Below, piece by piece: positions 15,455 through 24,291 of a stretch of 64,000 bases of DNA (positions are counted from its first letter, which is position 1; every line of letters begins with the position of its first letter). A program made the position numbers and the translations under genes. The notes under the pieces were generated by a model that saw only the letters and a list, made by a program, of their open reading frames with translations, ran no database searches and had not been told where the DNA came from. Origin of the DNA: Blastococcus haudaquaticus (lineage in GTDB: Bacteria; Actinomycetota; Actinomycetes; Mycobacteriales; Geodermatophilaceae); NCBI RefSeq assembly GCF_900230285.1, contig NZ_OCNK01000001.1:248001-312000 (forward strand). The letters run 5' to 3'.

Positions 15455-16918
15455 GTGACCGCGACGCAGAGCCCCACGAACGAGCAGCCGAAGACCGCCA
15501 GCGACAGCGCCGAGCGGCGCTACGCGACGGTCAACCCGTTCACCGGCGAGACGGAGAAGGAGTTCCCCTTCACCGAGACCTCGGAGATCGACGGCATCAT
15601 CGAGCGTGCCCACGCCGCCTACCAGGAGTGGCAGGCCCGGCCGGTCGAGGAGCGCGCCGCCGTCGTCCGACGGGCCGCCGAGCTGATGGACGAGCGCCGC
15701 GACGACCTCGCCGCCCTCATCACCACGGAGATGGGCAAGCGCCGCGAGGAGGCGACGGGCGAGCTCTACCTCTGCTCGATGATCCTGAAGTACTACGCCG
15801 ACAACGGCCCCGGCTTCCTCGAGCCCACCTCGATCACCCCGCTCATGGGCAAGGGCGAGGCCGTCGTCGAGACCAGGCCGGTCGGCGTCCTGCTGGCCAT
15901 CGAGCCGTGGAACTTCCCCTTCTACCAGGTGGTCCGCGTGGCGGGCCCGAACCTGGTGCTCGGCAACACGGTCGTCCTGAAGCACTCCGAGATCACCCCG
16001 CAGTGCGCCGTGGCGATCGAGCAGCTGTTCGCCGATGCCGGCGCCCCGGCGGGCGTCCTCACCAACACCTTCCTGCGCATCGCCGACGTCGAGCAGGTCA
16101 TCGCCGACCGCCGCATCCAGGGCGTGACCCTGACCGGCAGCGAGCGGGCCGGCTCGTCGGTCGCCGCGCTCGCCGGCAAGCACCTCAAGAAGTCGGTGCT
16201 CGAGCTGGGCGGCAGCGACCCGTTCATCGTGCTCGACGCCGACGACCTCGGCGCCACGGTCAAGGCCGCGACGATGGGCCGGATGCAGAACACCGGCCAG
16301 GCCTGCACCGCGTCCAAGCGGCTGATCGTCACCGAGGACGTCTACGAGCCCTTCGTCGAGGGTCTCAAGCAGGCGTTCTCCACCTTCTCCCCCGGCGACC
16401 CGGCCGACCCGTCGACGTCGCTGGCCCCGCTCTCCAGCGAGCGGGCCGCGCAGGACCTGCACGCGCAGATCCAGGACGCGATCGACAAGGGCGCCACCGT
16501 CGTCGCCGGCGGCAAGCGCCCCGACCACGCGGGTGCGTTCGTCGAGGCGACGATCCTCACCGACGTCACGCCGGAGATGCGGGCCTTCCGCGAGGAGCTG
16601 TTCGGTCCCGCCGCCGTCGTCTACAAGGTCAAGGACGCCGACGAGGCGGTCGCGCTGGCGAACGACAGCGACTACGGCCTGGGCGCCACCGTCATGTCCA
16701 GCGACCTCGACCGCGCGCGGGCGGTGGCCGAGCAGCTGGAAGCCGGAATGGTGTGGATCAACCAGCCCACCGGCTCCTCCCCCGAGCTGCCCTTCGGCGG
16801 CGTGAAGAGGTCCGGCTACGGCCGCGAGCTGTCCGAACTGGCCATGTTCGAGTTCGCCAACCGGCGGCTCGTCCGCACCGTCCCGGTGAAGAAGGCCAGC
16901 AAGCCGCAGGCCGGCTAG
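15455..16918 (+). CDS. NAD(P)-dependent aldehyde dehydrogenase, succinate-semialdehyde type
   Basis: 487 residues from GTG 15455 (GAGGA site upstream). Contains the oxyanion Asn in EPWNFPFYQ, the cofactor segment [10 protein letters not shown], the general base Glu in [12 protein letters not shown], and the nucleophile Cys in [11 protein letters not shown] (near residue 290). The C-terminal [14 protein letters not shown] is normal. The sequence is most like succinate-semialdehyde dehydrogenases of the GabD/SSADH group, linking GABA or 4-hydroxybutyrate breakdown to the TCA cycle, but the exact aldehyde is not certain. It is monocistronic, followed by a family A repeat. Confidence 0.9.
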   Translation: MTATQSPTNEQPKTASDSAERRYATVNPFTGETEKEFPFTETSEIDGIIERAHAAYQEWQARPVEERAAVVRRAAELMDERRDDLAALITTEMGKRREEATGELYLCSMILKYYADNGPGFLEPTSITPLMGKGEAVVETRPVGVLLAIEPWNFPFYQVVRVAGPNLVLGNTVVLKHSEITPQCAVAIEQLFADAGAPAGVLTNTFLRIADVEQVIADRRIQGVTLTGSERAGSSVAALAGKHLKKSVLELGGSDPFIVLDADDLGATVKAATMGRMQNTGQACTASKRLIVTEDVYEPFVEGLKQAFSTFSPGDPADPSTSLAPLSSERAAQDLHAQIQDAIDKGATVVAGGKRPDHAGAFVEATILTDVTPEMRAFREELFGPAAVVYKVKDADEAVALANDSDYGLGATVMSSDLDRARAVAEQLEAGMVWINQPTGSSPELPFGGVKRSGYGRELSELAMFEFANRRLVRTVPVKKASKPQAG

Positions 16919-16941
16919 CGGTAGGCGTGACGGTGCGGCCC

Positions 16942-17003
16942 AAGGCCCCGTCCCGAGGCTCGTGCCGAGCTTGCGGGGCGGGAGAAGGACGGGGTCCTTT
17001 CTC
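16942..17003 (-). repeat. Dispersed hairpin repeat, family A, copy 4
   Basis: Arms GGCCCCGTCC (16944-16953) and GGACGGGGTCC (16987-16997) followed by TTTCTC. It lies 15 bases before the GTG of aroA, the same position and orientation as copy 2 relative to its downstream gene. It could terminate the aldehyde dehydrogenase transcript on the plus strand. Confidence 0.75.
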
Positions 17004-17018
17004 GGGCAGAATGAGCGC

Positions 17019-18299
17019 GTGAACCCGGTCTGGACGACGCCGCACCGCACGGCACCGGTCGACGCCGTCGTCGGGTTGCCCGGCTCCAAGTCGATCACCG
17101 CCCGGGCACTGATCCTCGCTGCCATCGCGGACGGACCGAGCCGGCTGATCCGTGCGCTCCGCGCCCGGGACACCGACCTGATGGCCGACGGCCTCCGGGC
17201 GCTCGGTGTCGGGATCGACGTCGCCGGCGAGGATCTGCTCGTCCGCCCGATGCCCCTGCGGGGCCCGGCCGACGTCGACGCGGGCCTGGCCGGGACCGTG
17301 CTGCGCTTCCTCCCCTCCGTCGCCGCGCTCGCCGACGGGGCCGTGCGCTTCGACGGCGACCCGCGGCTGCGCGACCGCCCCAACGCTGGCCTGATCGCCG
17401 GTCTGCGCGGCGCGGGGGTGCGCATCGACGACGACGGCCGCGGCCGGGCGCCGTTCACGGTGCACGGCACCGGCCGGGTGCGCGGCGGTGCGGTCACCGT
17501 CGACGCGAGCGAGTCCTCGCAGGTCGTCTCCGGGCTCCTGCTGGCCGCCGCGCGCTTCGACGAGGGGCTCGACCTGACCCTCAGCGGCGGCGTCCCCTCG
17601 ATGCCGCACGTGGACATGACGGTGACGACGCTGCGCGCTCAGGGGGTCGACGTCACCGCCACGGCGGGCGGCTGGCGGGTCGTGCCCGGCCCGATCGCCG
17701 CACGCGACGTCGTCGTCGAGCCCGACCTCTCCAACGCCGCCCCGTTCCTGGGTGCCGCCCTGGTCACCGGCGGCCGGGTGACGGTGCGCGACTGGCCGCA
17801 GAGCACGACCCAGCCCGGCGCCCAGCTCGACCGGCTGCTGGCCGACATGGGCGCGGACGTCGAGCGGACGCCGGACGGCCTGCAGGTCACCGGGCACGGC
17901 TCGATCCGGCCACTCGTCGCCGACCTGGGCGACGTGGGTGAGCTGACCCCGGTGCTCGCCGCACTGTGCGCCCTGGCCGAGGGCACCTCTCGGCTGACCG
18001 GGATCGCGCACCTGCGCGGGCACGAGACCGACCGGTTGCAGGCCCTCGACGAGGTGCTCACCGCCGTCGGCGCCCGCGTCGAGCAACTGCCCGACGGCCT
18101 GGTCATCGAGCCCGGGCCGCGCCGGGCGGCGCAGCTGGACTCCTACGCCGACCACCGGATGGTCATGGCGGCCGCCGTCCTGGGGCTGGCGATCGAGGGC
18201 GTGCAGGTGGCCGACCCCGGCGCGGTGACCAAGACGCTGCCGGACTTCGTGGAGCGCTGGGCGGGTCTGCTGGGCGAGCCGATCGGAGCCGGGCGCTGA
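17019..18299 (+). CDS. aroA: 3-phosphoshikimate 1-carboxyvinyltransferase (EPSP synthase)
   Basis: 426 residues. Sixth step of the shikimate pathway: joins phosphoenolpyruvate and shikimate 3-phosphate. Contains LPGSKSITARALILAA (PEP/S3P-binding Lys), the AGTVLRFL glyphosate-loop segment (GPADVDAGLAGTVLRFLP), DASESSQVVSGLLLAA, DLGDVGELTPVLAALCA and the C-terminal YADHRMVMAAAVLGLA. The LAGTVLRF form in place of NAGTAMRP is typical of the actinobacterial branch. Start GTG 17019 precedes the conserved N-terminus; no strong ribosome site is visible. Followed by rsgA, as Rv3227-Rv3228. Confidence 0.96.
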   Translation: MNPVWTTPHRTAPVDAVVGLPGSKSITARALILAAIADGPSRLIRALRARDTDLMADGLRALGVGIDVAGEDLLVRPMPLRGPADVDAGLAGTVLRFLPSVAALADGAVRFDGDPRLRDRPNAGLIAGLRGAGVRIDDDGRGRAPFTVHGTGRVRGGAVTVDASESSQVVSGLLLAAARFDEGLDLTLSGGVPSMPHVDMTVTTLRAQGVDVTATAGGWRVVPGPIAARDVVVEPDLSNAAPFLGAALVTGGRVTVRDWPQSTTQPGAQLDRLLADMGADVERTPDGLQVTGHGSIRPLVADLGDVGELTPVLAALCALAEGTSRLTGIAHLRGHETDRLQALDEVLTAVGARVEQLPDGLVIEPGPRRAAQLDSYADHRMVMAAAVLGLAIEGVQVADPGAVTKTLPDFVERWAGLLGEPIGAGR

Positions 18300-18378
18300 G
18301 CGGGGCGATGGCGACGGGCGAGCGAGCATCGCAGGGAGCGCCAGCGACCGAGGAGCGGAACGAGTCCGGAGCAGAGCA

Positions 18379-19395
18379 GTGAGCGGCCGCAAGCACGACA
18401 GCCGCTCGGACGAGGACGACGTCCGGGTCCGGCCCAGCCGTCGCGGTTCGCGTCCCCGCACCCGCACCCGGCCCACCCACGCCGACGCCGTCCCCGGTCT
18501 CGTCGTCGCGGTGGACCGCGGCCGGATGACCGTGCGGGTCGACGGCCCCGAGGGCGCCGTCGACGTGACCACCATGCGGGCCCGGGAGCTGGGCAAGCAC
18601 GGCGTCGTCGTCGGCGACCGCGTGCGGGTCGTCGGCGACACCAGCGGTCGGACCGACAGCCTCGCCCGGATCGTCACCATCGAGGAGCGGACGACGTCGC
18701 TGCGGCGCACCGCCGACGACACCGACCCCACCGAACGCGTCGTGGTCGCCAACGCCGACCTGCTGGTGATCGTCACCGCCGTCGTCGATCCCGAGCCCGC
18801 GCTCGGCTTCCTCGACCGCTGTCTCGTCGCCGCCTATGCCGGCGGGCTGGAGCCGCTGCTCTGCCTCACGAAGACCGACCTCGGCAGCCCGCAGCCGCTG
18901 CTGGACCGCTACGCCGGCCTCGGGCTGGACGCGGTCGCCCTCTCCCGGGACCTGCCGCTGGAACCCCTTCTCGACCGGATCACCGACCGGATGAGCGTCT
19001 TCGTCGGGCAGTCGGGTGTCGGCAAGTCGACCCTGGTGAACCGGCTCGTCCCCGACGCCTTCCGGGCGACCGGTGACGTCAGCAAGATCGGGAAGGGCCG
19101 GCACACGTCGTCCTCCGCCGTCCTCTTCGACCTGCCCGGCGGGGGCATGGTCATCGACACCCCGGGGATCCGGTCCTTCGGCCTGGCCCACGTCACCGCC
19201 GACGACGTCCTCGCCGCCTTCGACGAGATCGCGGAGATCGCCGTGGACTGCCCGCCGGGCTGCGGCCACACCGCCGACGACCCGGGGTGCGCCCTCGACC
19301 CCTGGGCGGCGGCCGGGCCGCCCGCGCGGCAGCAGCAGCTCGCCGGCCTGCGCGTGCTGCTCGCCGCCGTCGGTCAGGTCGGCCCCGGCTGGTAG
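18379..19395 (+). CDS. rsgA: Ribosome small-subunit-dependent GTPase A
   Basis: 338 residues from GTG 18379. Circularly permuted GTPase: an OB-fold N-terminus (residues 40-100) is followed by G4 (LTKTDL near 163), G1 (GQSGVGKSTLVN near 213), a G3 region VIDTPGIRSFG (near 257) and a C-terminal zinc finger CPPGCGHTADDPGC. It helps mature the 30S subunit by testing the decoding site. The first 35 residues are very basic and probably disordered. The 79-base gap from aroA holds GAGCG-type repeats but no promoter I can define, so the two may be co-transcribed. Confidence 0.95.
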   Translation: MSGRKHDSRSDEDDVRVRPSRRGSRPRTRTRPTHADAVPGLVVAVDRGRMTVRVDGPEGAVDVTTMRARELGKHGVVVGDRVRVVGDTSGRTDSLARIVTIEERTTSLRRTADDTDPTERVVVANADLLVIVTAVVDPEPALGFLDRCLVAAYAGGLEPLLCLTKTDLGSPQPLLDRYAGLGLDAVALSRDLPLEPLLDRITDRMSVFVGQSGVGKSTLVNRLVPDAFRATGDVSKIGKGRHTSSSAVLFDLPGGGMVIDTPGIRSFGLAHVTADDVLAAFDEIAEIAVDCPPGCGHTADDPGCALDPWAAAGPPARQQQLAGLRVLLAAVGQVGPGW

Positions 19396-19452
19396 GACCC
19401 CCTCGCCCCCCACCGCTCGCCCGCTCGCCGCGGGATCGTGCGAGGGGGCCGG
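19395..19452 (+). repeat. Dispersed hairpin repeat, family A, copy 5 (diverged)
   Basis: GGACCCCCTCG pairs with CGAGGGGGCC (19441-19450), with a degenerate core. It fills the gap between the convergent rsgA and 19453-19878 genes. Confidence 0.6.
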
Positions 19453-19878
19453 TCAGCGGAAGAAGCCGGAGCGGGGCTGTTCGAAGAGTTCGTCGGCCAT
19501 CGGCTCGTCGACCGCTTCGATCCGCAGGTCGTGGCCGGCACCGTCGATCGCACCGCCGATCGCTTCGGTGAGGACGCAGACCCCCGTCCCCACGTCCAGC
19601 CGCACGCGGTAGGCATCCGGGTACACGTCGAGGAGGTCGTCGGAGTCCGCTCCCCACTCCTGCTCGTCCGCCACGGGCGATCGCAGCAGCGGGCAGCACC
19701 CGCACCGGGGCTCGTACTCGGGAGTGGCGTCGACGATGGCTTCCCACGCCGTGCGGCCGCCGTGCTCCAGCTCGGCGACGCTCCGGATGGACAGCGCCGC
19801 GAGCGGGCCGTCCTCGGGGCCGGACCCGTCGGCGAGCTCCACCGGGGGTGCGGGACCGTCGAGCCGATTCGTCGACAC
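19453..19878 (-). CDS. Hypothetical protein, about 141 residues
   Basis: I do not recognise a family. GTG 19878 (VSTNRLDGPAPPV) is the only plausible start in the gap below the ArsR-like gene. The protein is acidic, with a Cys cluster EPRCGCCPLLRSP near residue 70 and a conserved-looking C-terminal segment VRLDVGTGVCVLTEAIGG followed by HDLRIEAVDEPMADELF. No signal peptide or membrane segment. The Cys pair might bind metal. It follows the DUF2087 regulator gene by only 14 bases on the same strand, so they are probably co-transcribed. Confidence 0.7.
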   Translation of the reverse strand: MSTNRLDGPAPPVELADGSGPEDGPLAALSIRSVAELEHGGRTAWEAIVDATPEYEPRCGCCPLLRSPVADEQEWGADSDDLLDVYPDAYRVRLDVGTGVCVLTEAIGGAIDGAGHDLRIEAVDEPMADELFEQPRSGFFR

Positions 19879-19892
19879 GTCGACCTGTCGAC

Positions 19893-20429
19893 CTAGACGT
19901 CGACCCAGCCGCCGCTGCGCCAGTACACGCCGGCCTCGCGGGTGAGCAGCCCTTCGTCCACCAGGTACCGCCGCAGCGCCGCGACGTCGCCGTGCCAGAC
20001 GGCGAGCAGCGCGTTGACCTCGCGCTCGGGGTACCGCACGCCCGGCTCGAACACCCGCACGAGGTGCTCGAGCACCACCCGGCGCTTGCCGTGGTGGGCC
20101 GGGATCGACATCAGCCGGCCGTCCCGGACGAAGGCCGACAGGACGGCGTCCTCGGCCGGGTCCGGTGACAGCGGTTGCGGCGGGGGCGCGGACTCCGCCG
20201 CCGCCCGGGCGGCCGCGCCGAACCGGTCGGTGTGCAGCGCCAGCGAGTGCCCGTCGCGGTGCACCAGCCCGGCGCGCGCCAGCCTGCGGGCGGCCAGCGC
20301 GACGTCCTTGAGCGGCAGCCCCGCGGCGGCGGACACCTCCTCGATCGTGCCGGCGCCCAGGGCCAGCGCCGCGACGACCTTCAGCCGCGCCGGGTCGGCG
20401 AGCAGCCCGGCGATCGTCGCGGCGTCCAC
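19893..20429 (-). CDS. ArsR-like winged-helix protein with DUF2087 domain
   Basis: 178 residues. The N-terminal 75 residues form a winged helix: LLADPARLKVVAALALG, TIEEVSAAAGLPLKDVALAARRL (recognition helix) and LVHRDGHSLALH (wing). The C-terminal part from about residue 105 is a DUF2087 domain with its full signature: PAHHGKRRVVLEHLVRVFEPG, YPEREVNALLAVWHGDVAALRRYLVD and LLTREAGVYWR. Proteins with this architecture are putative transcription regulators of unknown signal. Divergent from hisN with 75 bases between starts. Confidence 0.85.
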   Translation of the reverse strand: MDAATIAGLLADPARLKVVAALALGAGTIEEVSAAAGLPLKDVALAARRLARAGLVHRDGHSLALHTDRFGAAARAAAESAPPPQPLSPDPAEDAVLSAFVRDGRLMSIPAHHGKRRVVLEHLVRVFEPGVRYPEREVNALLAVWHGDVAALRRYLVDEGLLTREAGVYWRSGGWVDV

Positions 20430-20504
20430 GGAGGCGACCGTATCGGCGCCCCCCGAGGGGTGCTTCAGGGTGCCGGACGGCGACCCCGGCTAGGTTCGGT
20501 GTCC

Positions 20505-21344
20505 ATGACGTCGGCACGGGGCTTTTCCGAGGACATGCGGCTGGCACACGTGCTGGCCGATCAGGCCGACTCGATCAGCCTGGACCGGTTCAAGGCGCAG
20601 GACCTCACGGTCGACACGAAGCCGGACCTCACGCCGGTCACCGACGCCGACCGGGCGGTCGAGGAGATGCTGCGGATCACGCTGAGCCGCGCCCGGACCC
20701 GGGACGCGGTCATGGGCGAGGAGTTCGGCACGACCGGACACGGCCCGCGCCGGTGGGTGCTCGACCCCATCGACGGCACGAAGAACTTCGTCCGCGGCGT
20801 GCCCGTGTGGGCCACCCTGATCGCCCTGTTCGACGGGGACGAGCCGGTGGTCGGCCTGGTCTCCGCACCGGCCCTCAACCGTCGCTGGTGGGCGGCGAAG
20901 GACGTCGGCGCCTGGACCGGCCGCCGGCTGGAGAGCGCCACCCGCTGCCACGTCTCGGAGGTCACCGAGCTCAGCGACGCGAGCCTGTCCTACTCGAGCC
21001 TGTCGGGCTGGGAGGAGCGTGGCGTCCTCGACGGCTTCCTCGACCTCACCCGGTCGGTCTGGCGGACCCGCGCGTACGGCGACTTCTGGAGCTACTGCCT
21101 GCTGGCCGAGGGCGCCGTCGACATCGCCTGCGAGCCCGAGGTGTCGGTGTGGGACCTCGCTGCCCTGGACGTGATCGTGCGCGAGGCCGGCGGCCGCTTC
21201 ACCGACCTGACCGGAGCGCCCGGCCCCTCGGGCGGACACGCGATCGCCACCAACGGCGCCCTGCACGACGCGGCGCTGGCCCACGTCCGGCTGCCCGACC
21301 CGGTCAACCCGCTGCAGTCCGTCCCTCCGGTGCCGCCCGGCTGA
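20505..21344 (+). CDS. hisN: Histidinol-phosphatase, inositol-monophosphatase family
   Basis: 279 residues. Metal-binding motifs of the IMPase family are complete: GEEFGTTG (Glu, near residue 73), WVLDPIDGTKNFVRGVP (near residue 85) and the C-terminal VWDLAALDVIVREAGG. The strict sequence and the RGVPVWATLIAL segment match the actinobacterial HisN that dephosphorylates histidinol phosphate in histidine synthesis (Rv3137 type), though related enzymes act on inositol phosphate. The surrounding genes are not histidine genes, which is normal for hisN. ATG 20505 begins the conserved region. Confidence 0.85.
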   Translation: MTSARGFSEDMRLAHVLADQADSISLDRFKAQDLTVDTKPDLTPVTDADRAVEEMLRITLSRARTRDAVMGEEFGTTGHGPRRWVLDPIDGTKNFVRGVPVWATLIALFDGDEPVVGLVSAPALNRRWWAAKDVGAWTGRRLESATRCHVSEVTELSDASLSYSSLSGWEERGVLDGFLDLTRSVWRTRAYGDFWSYCLLAEGAVDIACEPEVSVWDLAALDVIVREAGGRFTDLTGAPGPSGGHAIATNGALHDAALAHVRLPDPVNPLQSVPPVPPG

Positions 21345-21375
21345 TCAGCGGCGCCGCCGGCCCGGCCGACGGGCC

Positions 21376-22761
21376 TCAGACCGCCGACCATCGGGCGAAG
21401 GCCGCCTCCAGATCGGTGTCGCCGCGCGGCTCCACGAGCGGTCCCGCCTCCCTCTCCGGGTCGACCTCCAGGCCGACTCCCCTGCCGGCGAGCAGCGCCG
21501 CACCCACCGCCGACGCGCTCCGCAGACCCAGCGGGCGGACCGGCCGGCCGAGCACGTCGGCGAGGACCTGGGGGACGACGCCGGACCGGGTCGCCCCTCC
21601 GGTGACCAGCAGCGGGTCGTCCGCGGCGACGTCGAGCAGCGCCAGCGCCGCGCGCACCGCGAAGGCCACGCCCTCCAGCGCCGCGCGGGCCAGGTCCGCG
21701 CGCGTCGTCCCCGCATGCAGGCCGGACCAGCCGCCCCGCTCCAGCGGCCCGGCCACTCCCCCGCGTTCGCCCGTGAGAAACGGCCGGAAGACCGCCCCGC
21801 CTGCGCCGGCCGGGGCAGAAGCGGCCGCCTCGACGAACTCCGGCCACGACAGCGCGAGGACGTCGCAGGCCCATTCCCAGGCCGAGCCGCCGTTCTGCAG
21901 GGCCGCCATGGCGTACCAGCCGTCGCCGGTGTCGGCGTAGGTGTGCACGACCGGGTCGGCGACCGCCAGAGGGCGGAGGCCCGGCCGCAGCAGCTGGGCG
22001 CCGGTCCCCAGGTTGAGCTGGGCACCCGAGGTGGCCCCCGCGGCGAGCAGCGCCAGGGGCGTGTCCGCGCCGCCCACGACGACGGGCACCTCCCCCACCG
22101 GCAACCGGGCGACGCCGACCACCTCGTCCGACGGCAGCACCGCCGGCCGCAGATGCCGCCCCGCGCCCGCGGCGCTCCACGCGCTCTCCGACCAGCCGTC
22201 GGCCACGACGTCCCACAGCAGGGTCGCCGACGCGTCGCTGCGGTCGGTCACCGCCGAGTCGGCACCCGGCAGGAGGGTTGCGCGGAGGGCGTCCTTGGGC
22301 AGCAGCAGCGCCGAGGCACGGGCCACCGTGGCCGGGTCGTGCCGGGTCAGCCAGGCCAGCAGCGGGCCGGTCATCCCGGGGACGAGCGGGTTGGCCAGCG
22401 CAGCCCGCTGGTCGTCGGTCAGCGCCCGCCACCGGTCCAGCTCCTCGGCCGCCCGCTGGTCCGGCCACAGCAGCGCCGGGGACAGCGCGGTCCCGGCGGC
22501 GTCGACGAGGACCGCGCCGTGCATCTGCCCCGAGATCCCCAGCCCGCGGACCGGGGCACCGGTCAGCCGCGGACCCAGCTCGGCGAGGGCGTCGTCGAGC
22601 GCCACCCGCCAGGTCCGCACGTCGATCTGGGCGCGTCCCGGACCCGGTCGGTCGTAGGCGTAGGCGCGCTCGGCCTGCGCGACCACCGCGCCGTCCGGAT
22701 CGAGGGCGACCAGCTTGAGCCCGGAGGTGCCGAGATCGGCACCGAGCAGCAGGTCGGGCAC
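21376..22761 (-). CDS. xylB: Xylulokinase (FGGY carbohydrate kinase)
   Basis: 461 residues. The phosphate-binding LLGADLGTSGLKLVALD opens the N-terminal FGGY domain, GISGQMHGAVLVD is the XylB-type substrate loop (the Met-His pair marks xylulokinases), and the C-terminal domain has NLGTGAQLL and GGATRSGVVPQVLADVLGRP (adenosine motif). It phosphorylates D-xylulose or a related ketose. It is the last gene of a minus-strand run: hydrolase, aldo/keto reductase, XdhC-like, kinase, with 7 bases to the gene before it; a reductase next to a sugar kinase suggests sugar or polyol use. Confidence 0.88.
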   Translation of the reverse strand: MPDLLLGADLGTSGLKLVALDPDGAVVAQAERAYAYDRPGPGRAQIDVRTWRVALDDALAELGPRLTGAPVRGLGISGQMHGAVLVDAAGTALSPALLWPDQRAAEELDRWRALTDDQRAALANPLVPGMTGPLLAWLTRHDPATVARASALLLPKDALRATLLPGADSAVTDRSDASATLLWDVVADGWSESAWSAAGAGRHLRPAVLPSDEVVGVARLPVGEVPVVVGGADTPLALLAAGATSGAQLNLGTGAQLLRPGLRPLAVADPVVHTYADTGDGWYAMAALQNGGSAWEWACDVLALSWPEFVEAAASAPAGAGGAVFRPFLTGERGGVAGPLERGGWSGLHAGTTRADLARAALEGVAFAVRAALALLDVAADDPLLVTGGATRSGVVPQVLADVLGRPVRPLGLRSASAVGAALLAGRGVGLEVDPEREAGPLVEPRGDTDLEAAFARWSAV

Positions 22762-22768
22762 GGCGCTG

Positions 22769-23242
22769 TCAGCCGCCGTGCGCGAAGCCGCCGCTGCGGC
22801 CGTTGCGGTCGGCCAGCAGCCCGGCCAGCGTGGAGACGGCGATCTCCGCGGGCTGCCGGGAGCCGATGTCGAGGCCGATCGGCCGGTGCACCCGCGCGAT
22901 GTCCTCCGGCGGCACCCCGAGCGCGGTGAGGGCCGCGACGTGCGGTCCCTCGTGTCGCGGATTGCCCATGACGCCGATCCAGCGCGCGGGATGGGCGAGT
23001 GCGTCCCGGAGCAGCTCGCCCAGCTCGTCGCGGTGGTGGTCGGTGACGACGACGTCCGCGGTGCCGTCGGCCAGCTCGTCCGCGATCTCGGCGAAGCCCT
23101 GCGCCCGGCGGTCGGCAGGCACGCCCACCCTGCCGGCGCCCGGCTCGACGAGCAGCGTCCGGAAGCCGAGCTCCGCCGCCCACCGCACCAGGACGTCGGA
23201 CACCGGCGAGGCGAACACCGCGACCAGCAGGCGGTCGGTCAC
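22769..23242 (-). CDS. XdhC-like protein, C-terminal (Rossmann) domain only
   Basis: 157 residues from GTG 23242. It corresponds to the NAD-binding-like C-terminal half of XdhC/Cox[32 protein letters not shown], and the family signature [28 protein letters not shown]. The N-terminal XdhC domain is absent. Full XdhC proteins insert sulfurated molybdenum cofactor into xanthine dehydrogenase, but no molybdoenzyme is near. The start overlaps the preceding reductase stop by four bases (GTGA), so it is tightly co-translated with a reductase; its role there is unclear. Confidence 0.82.
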   Translation of the reverse strand: MTDRLLVAVFASPVSDVLVRWAAELGFRTLLVEPGAGRVGVPADRRAQGFAEIADELADGTADVVVTDHHRDELGELLRDALAHPARWIGVMGNPRHEGPHVAALTALGVPPEDIARVHRPIGLDIGSRQPAEIAVSTLAGLLADRNGRSGGFAHGG

Positions 23243-24246
23243 GGCCGCTCGGGGCTGTCGCCGTAGGCGTAGGCGCTGTTGGCGTACCGGCCGCCGACGG
23301 CGACTCCCGGCGGCGCGATGTCGTCGAGCCGGGCGAGGTCGTCCGCGGTCAGCTCGACGGCCGCGCCGCCCACGTTCTCCTCGAGGTAGCTGCGCCGCTT
23401 CGTGCCCGGGATCGGGACGACGTCCTCCCCCTGCGCCAGCACCCAGGCCAGTGCCAGCTGGCCGGGCGTCGCGCCCTTCTCGGCGGCCAGCTCCCGCACC
23501 GCCTCGACGAGGCGCAGGTTGGCGTCGAACGCCTCCCCCTGGAACCGGGGATGGGTGCGCCGCCAGTCGTCCTCCTCGAAGTCCGCCGGGCTGGTGATGG
23601 CCCCGGTGAGGAAGCCGCGGCCCAGCGGGCTGAAGGGGACGAGTCCGATGCCGTGCTCGCGGGCGGTGGCCAGCACGGACTCCTCCAGGTCGCGGGTCCA
23701 CAGCGACCACTCGCTCTGCAGCGCCGCGATCGGGTGCACGGCGACCGCCCGCCGGATGGACGCGGCGCTGGCCTCCGAGAGCCCGAGGTACCGGACCTTG
23801 CCCTGCTGCACGAGCTCGGCCATGGCGCCCACGGTGTCCTCGATCGGGACCTTCGGGTCGACGCGGTGCTGGTAGTAGAGGTCGATGACGTCGACGCCCA
23901 GCCGGCGCAGGCTGGCCTCGGCGCAGGCGCGCACGTTCTCCGGCCGCCCGTCGATCGTCATGCCGGAGCCGGTGTCGTGCTTCAGGGAGAACTTGGTGGC
24001 CAGCTGGACCTCGTCCCGGCGTCCGGCGATCGCCTCGCCGACCAGCTCCTCGTTGTGCCCCTCGCCGTAGACGTCGGAGGTGTCGAGGAACGTGACGCCC
24101 AGGTCGAGCGCCCGGTGGATGGTCGCGATCGACTCCTGCCGGTCGGCCGCGCCGTACATCTGGCTCATGCCCATGCAGCCGAGGCCGAGGGCGGAGACGG
24201 TCAGGCCGTCGCGGCCGAGTGTGCGGGTGCCGACGGGAGAAGTCAT
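23239..24246 (-). CDS. Aldo/keto reductase
   Basis: 335 residues with the NADPH-dependent aldo/keto reductase barrel. The catalytic tetrad is visible: Asp and Tyr in [14 protein letters not shown], Lys in LATKFSL, His in YYQHRVD. The phosphate-binding C-terminal [15 protein letters not shown] is normal. The start [19 protein letters not shown] is typical of the YghZ/IolS-like subgroup that includes many general stress and sugar reductases. Substrate unknown; the adjacent xylulokinase makes a sugar substrate plausible. Confidence 0.9.
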   Translation of the reverse strand: MTSPVGTRTLGRDGLTVSALGLGCMGMSQMYGAADRQESIATIHRALDLGVTFLDTSDVYGEGHNEELVGEAIAGRRDEVQLATKFSLKHDTGSGMTIDGRPENVRACAEASLRRLGVDVIDLYYQHRVDPKVPIEDTVGAMAELVQQGKVRYLGLSEASAASIRRAVAVHPIAALQSEWSLWTRDLEESVLATAREHGIGLVPFSPLGRGFLTGAITSPADFEEDDWRRTHPRFQGEAFDANLRLVEAVRELAAEKGATPGQLALAWVLAQGEDVVPIPGTKRRSYLEENVGGAAVELTADDLARLDDIAPPGVAVGGRYANSAYAYGDSPERP

Positions 24247-24291
24247 GCCCGCATCCTCGCCCCCGCCCGTCCCGGCCCGCCACCGTGCCCG

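Noticed and set aside
18300-18378. A third repeat family (GAGCATCGCAG-type) shared with 11105-11140
   Set aside because: Similarity is limited to about 11 bases plus repeated GAGCG units, too little in such GC-rich DNA to call a family.
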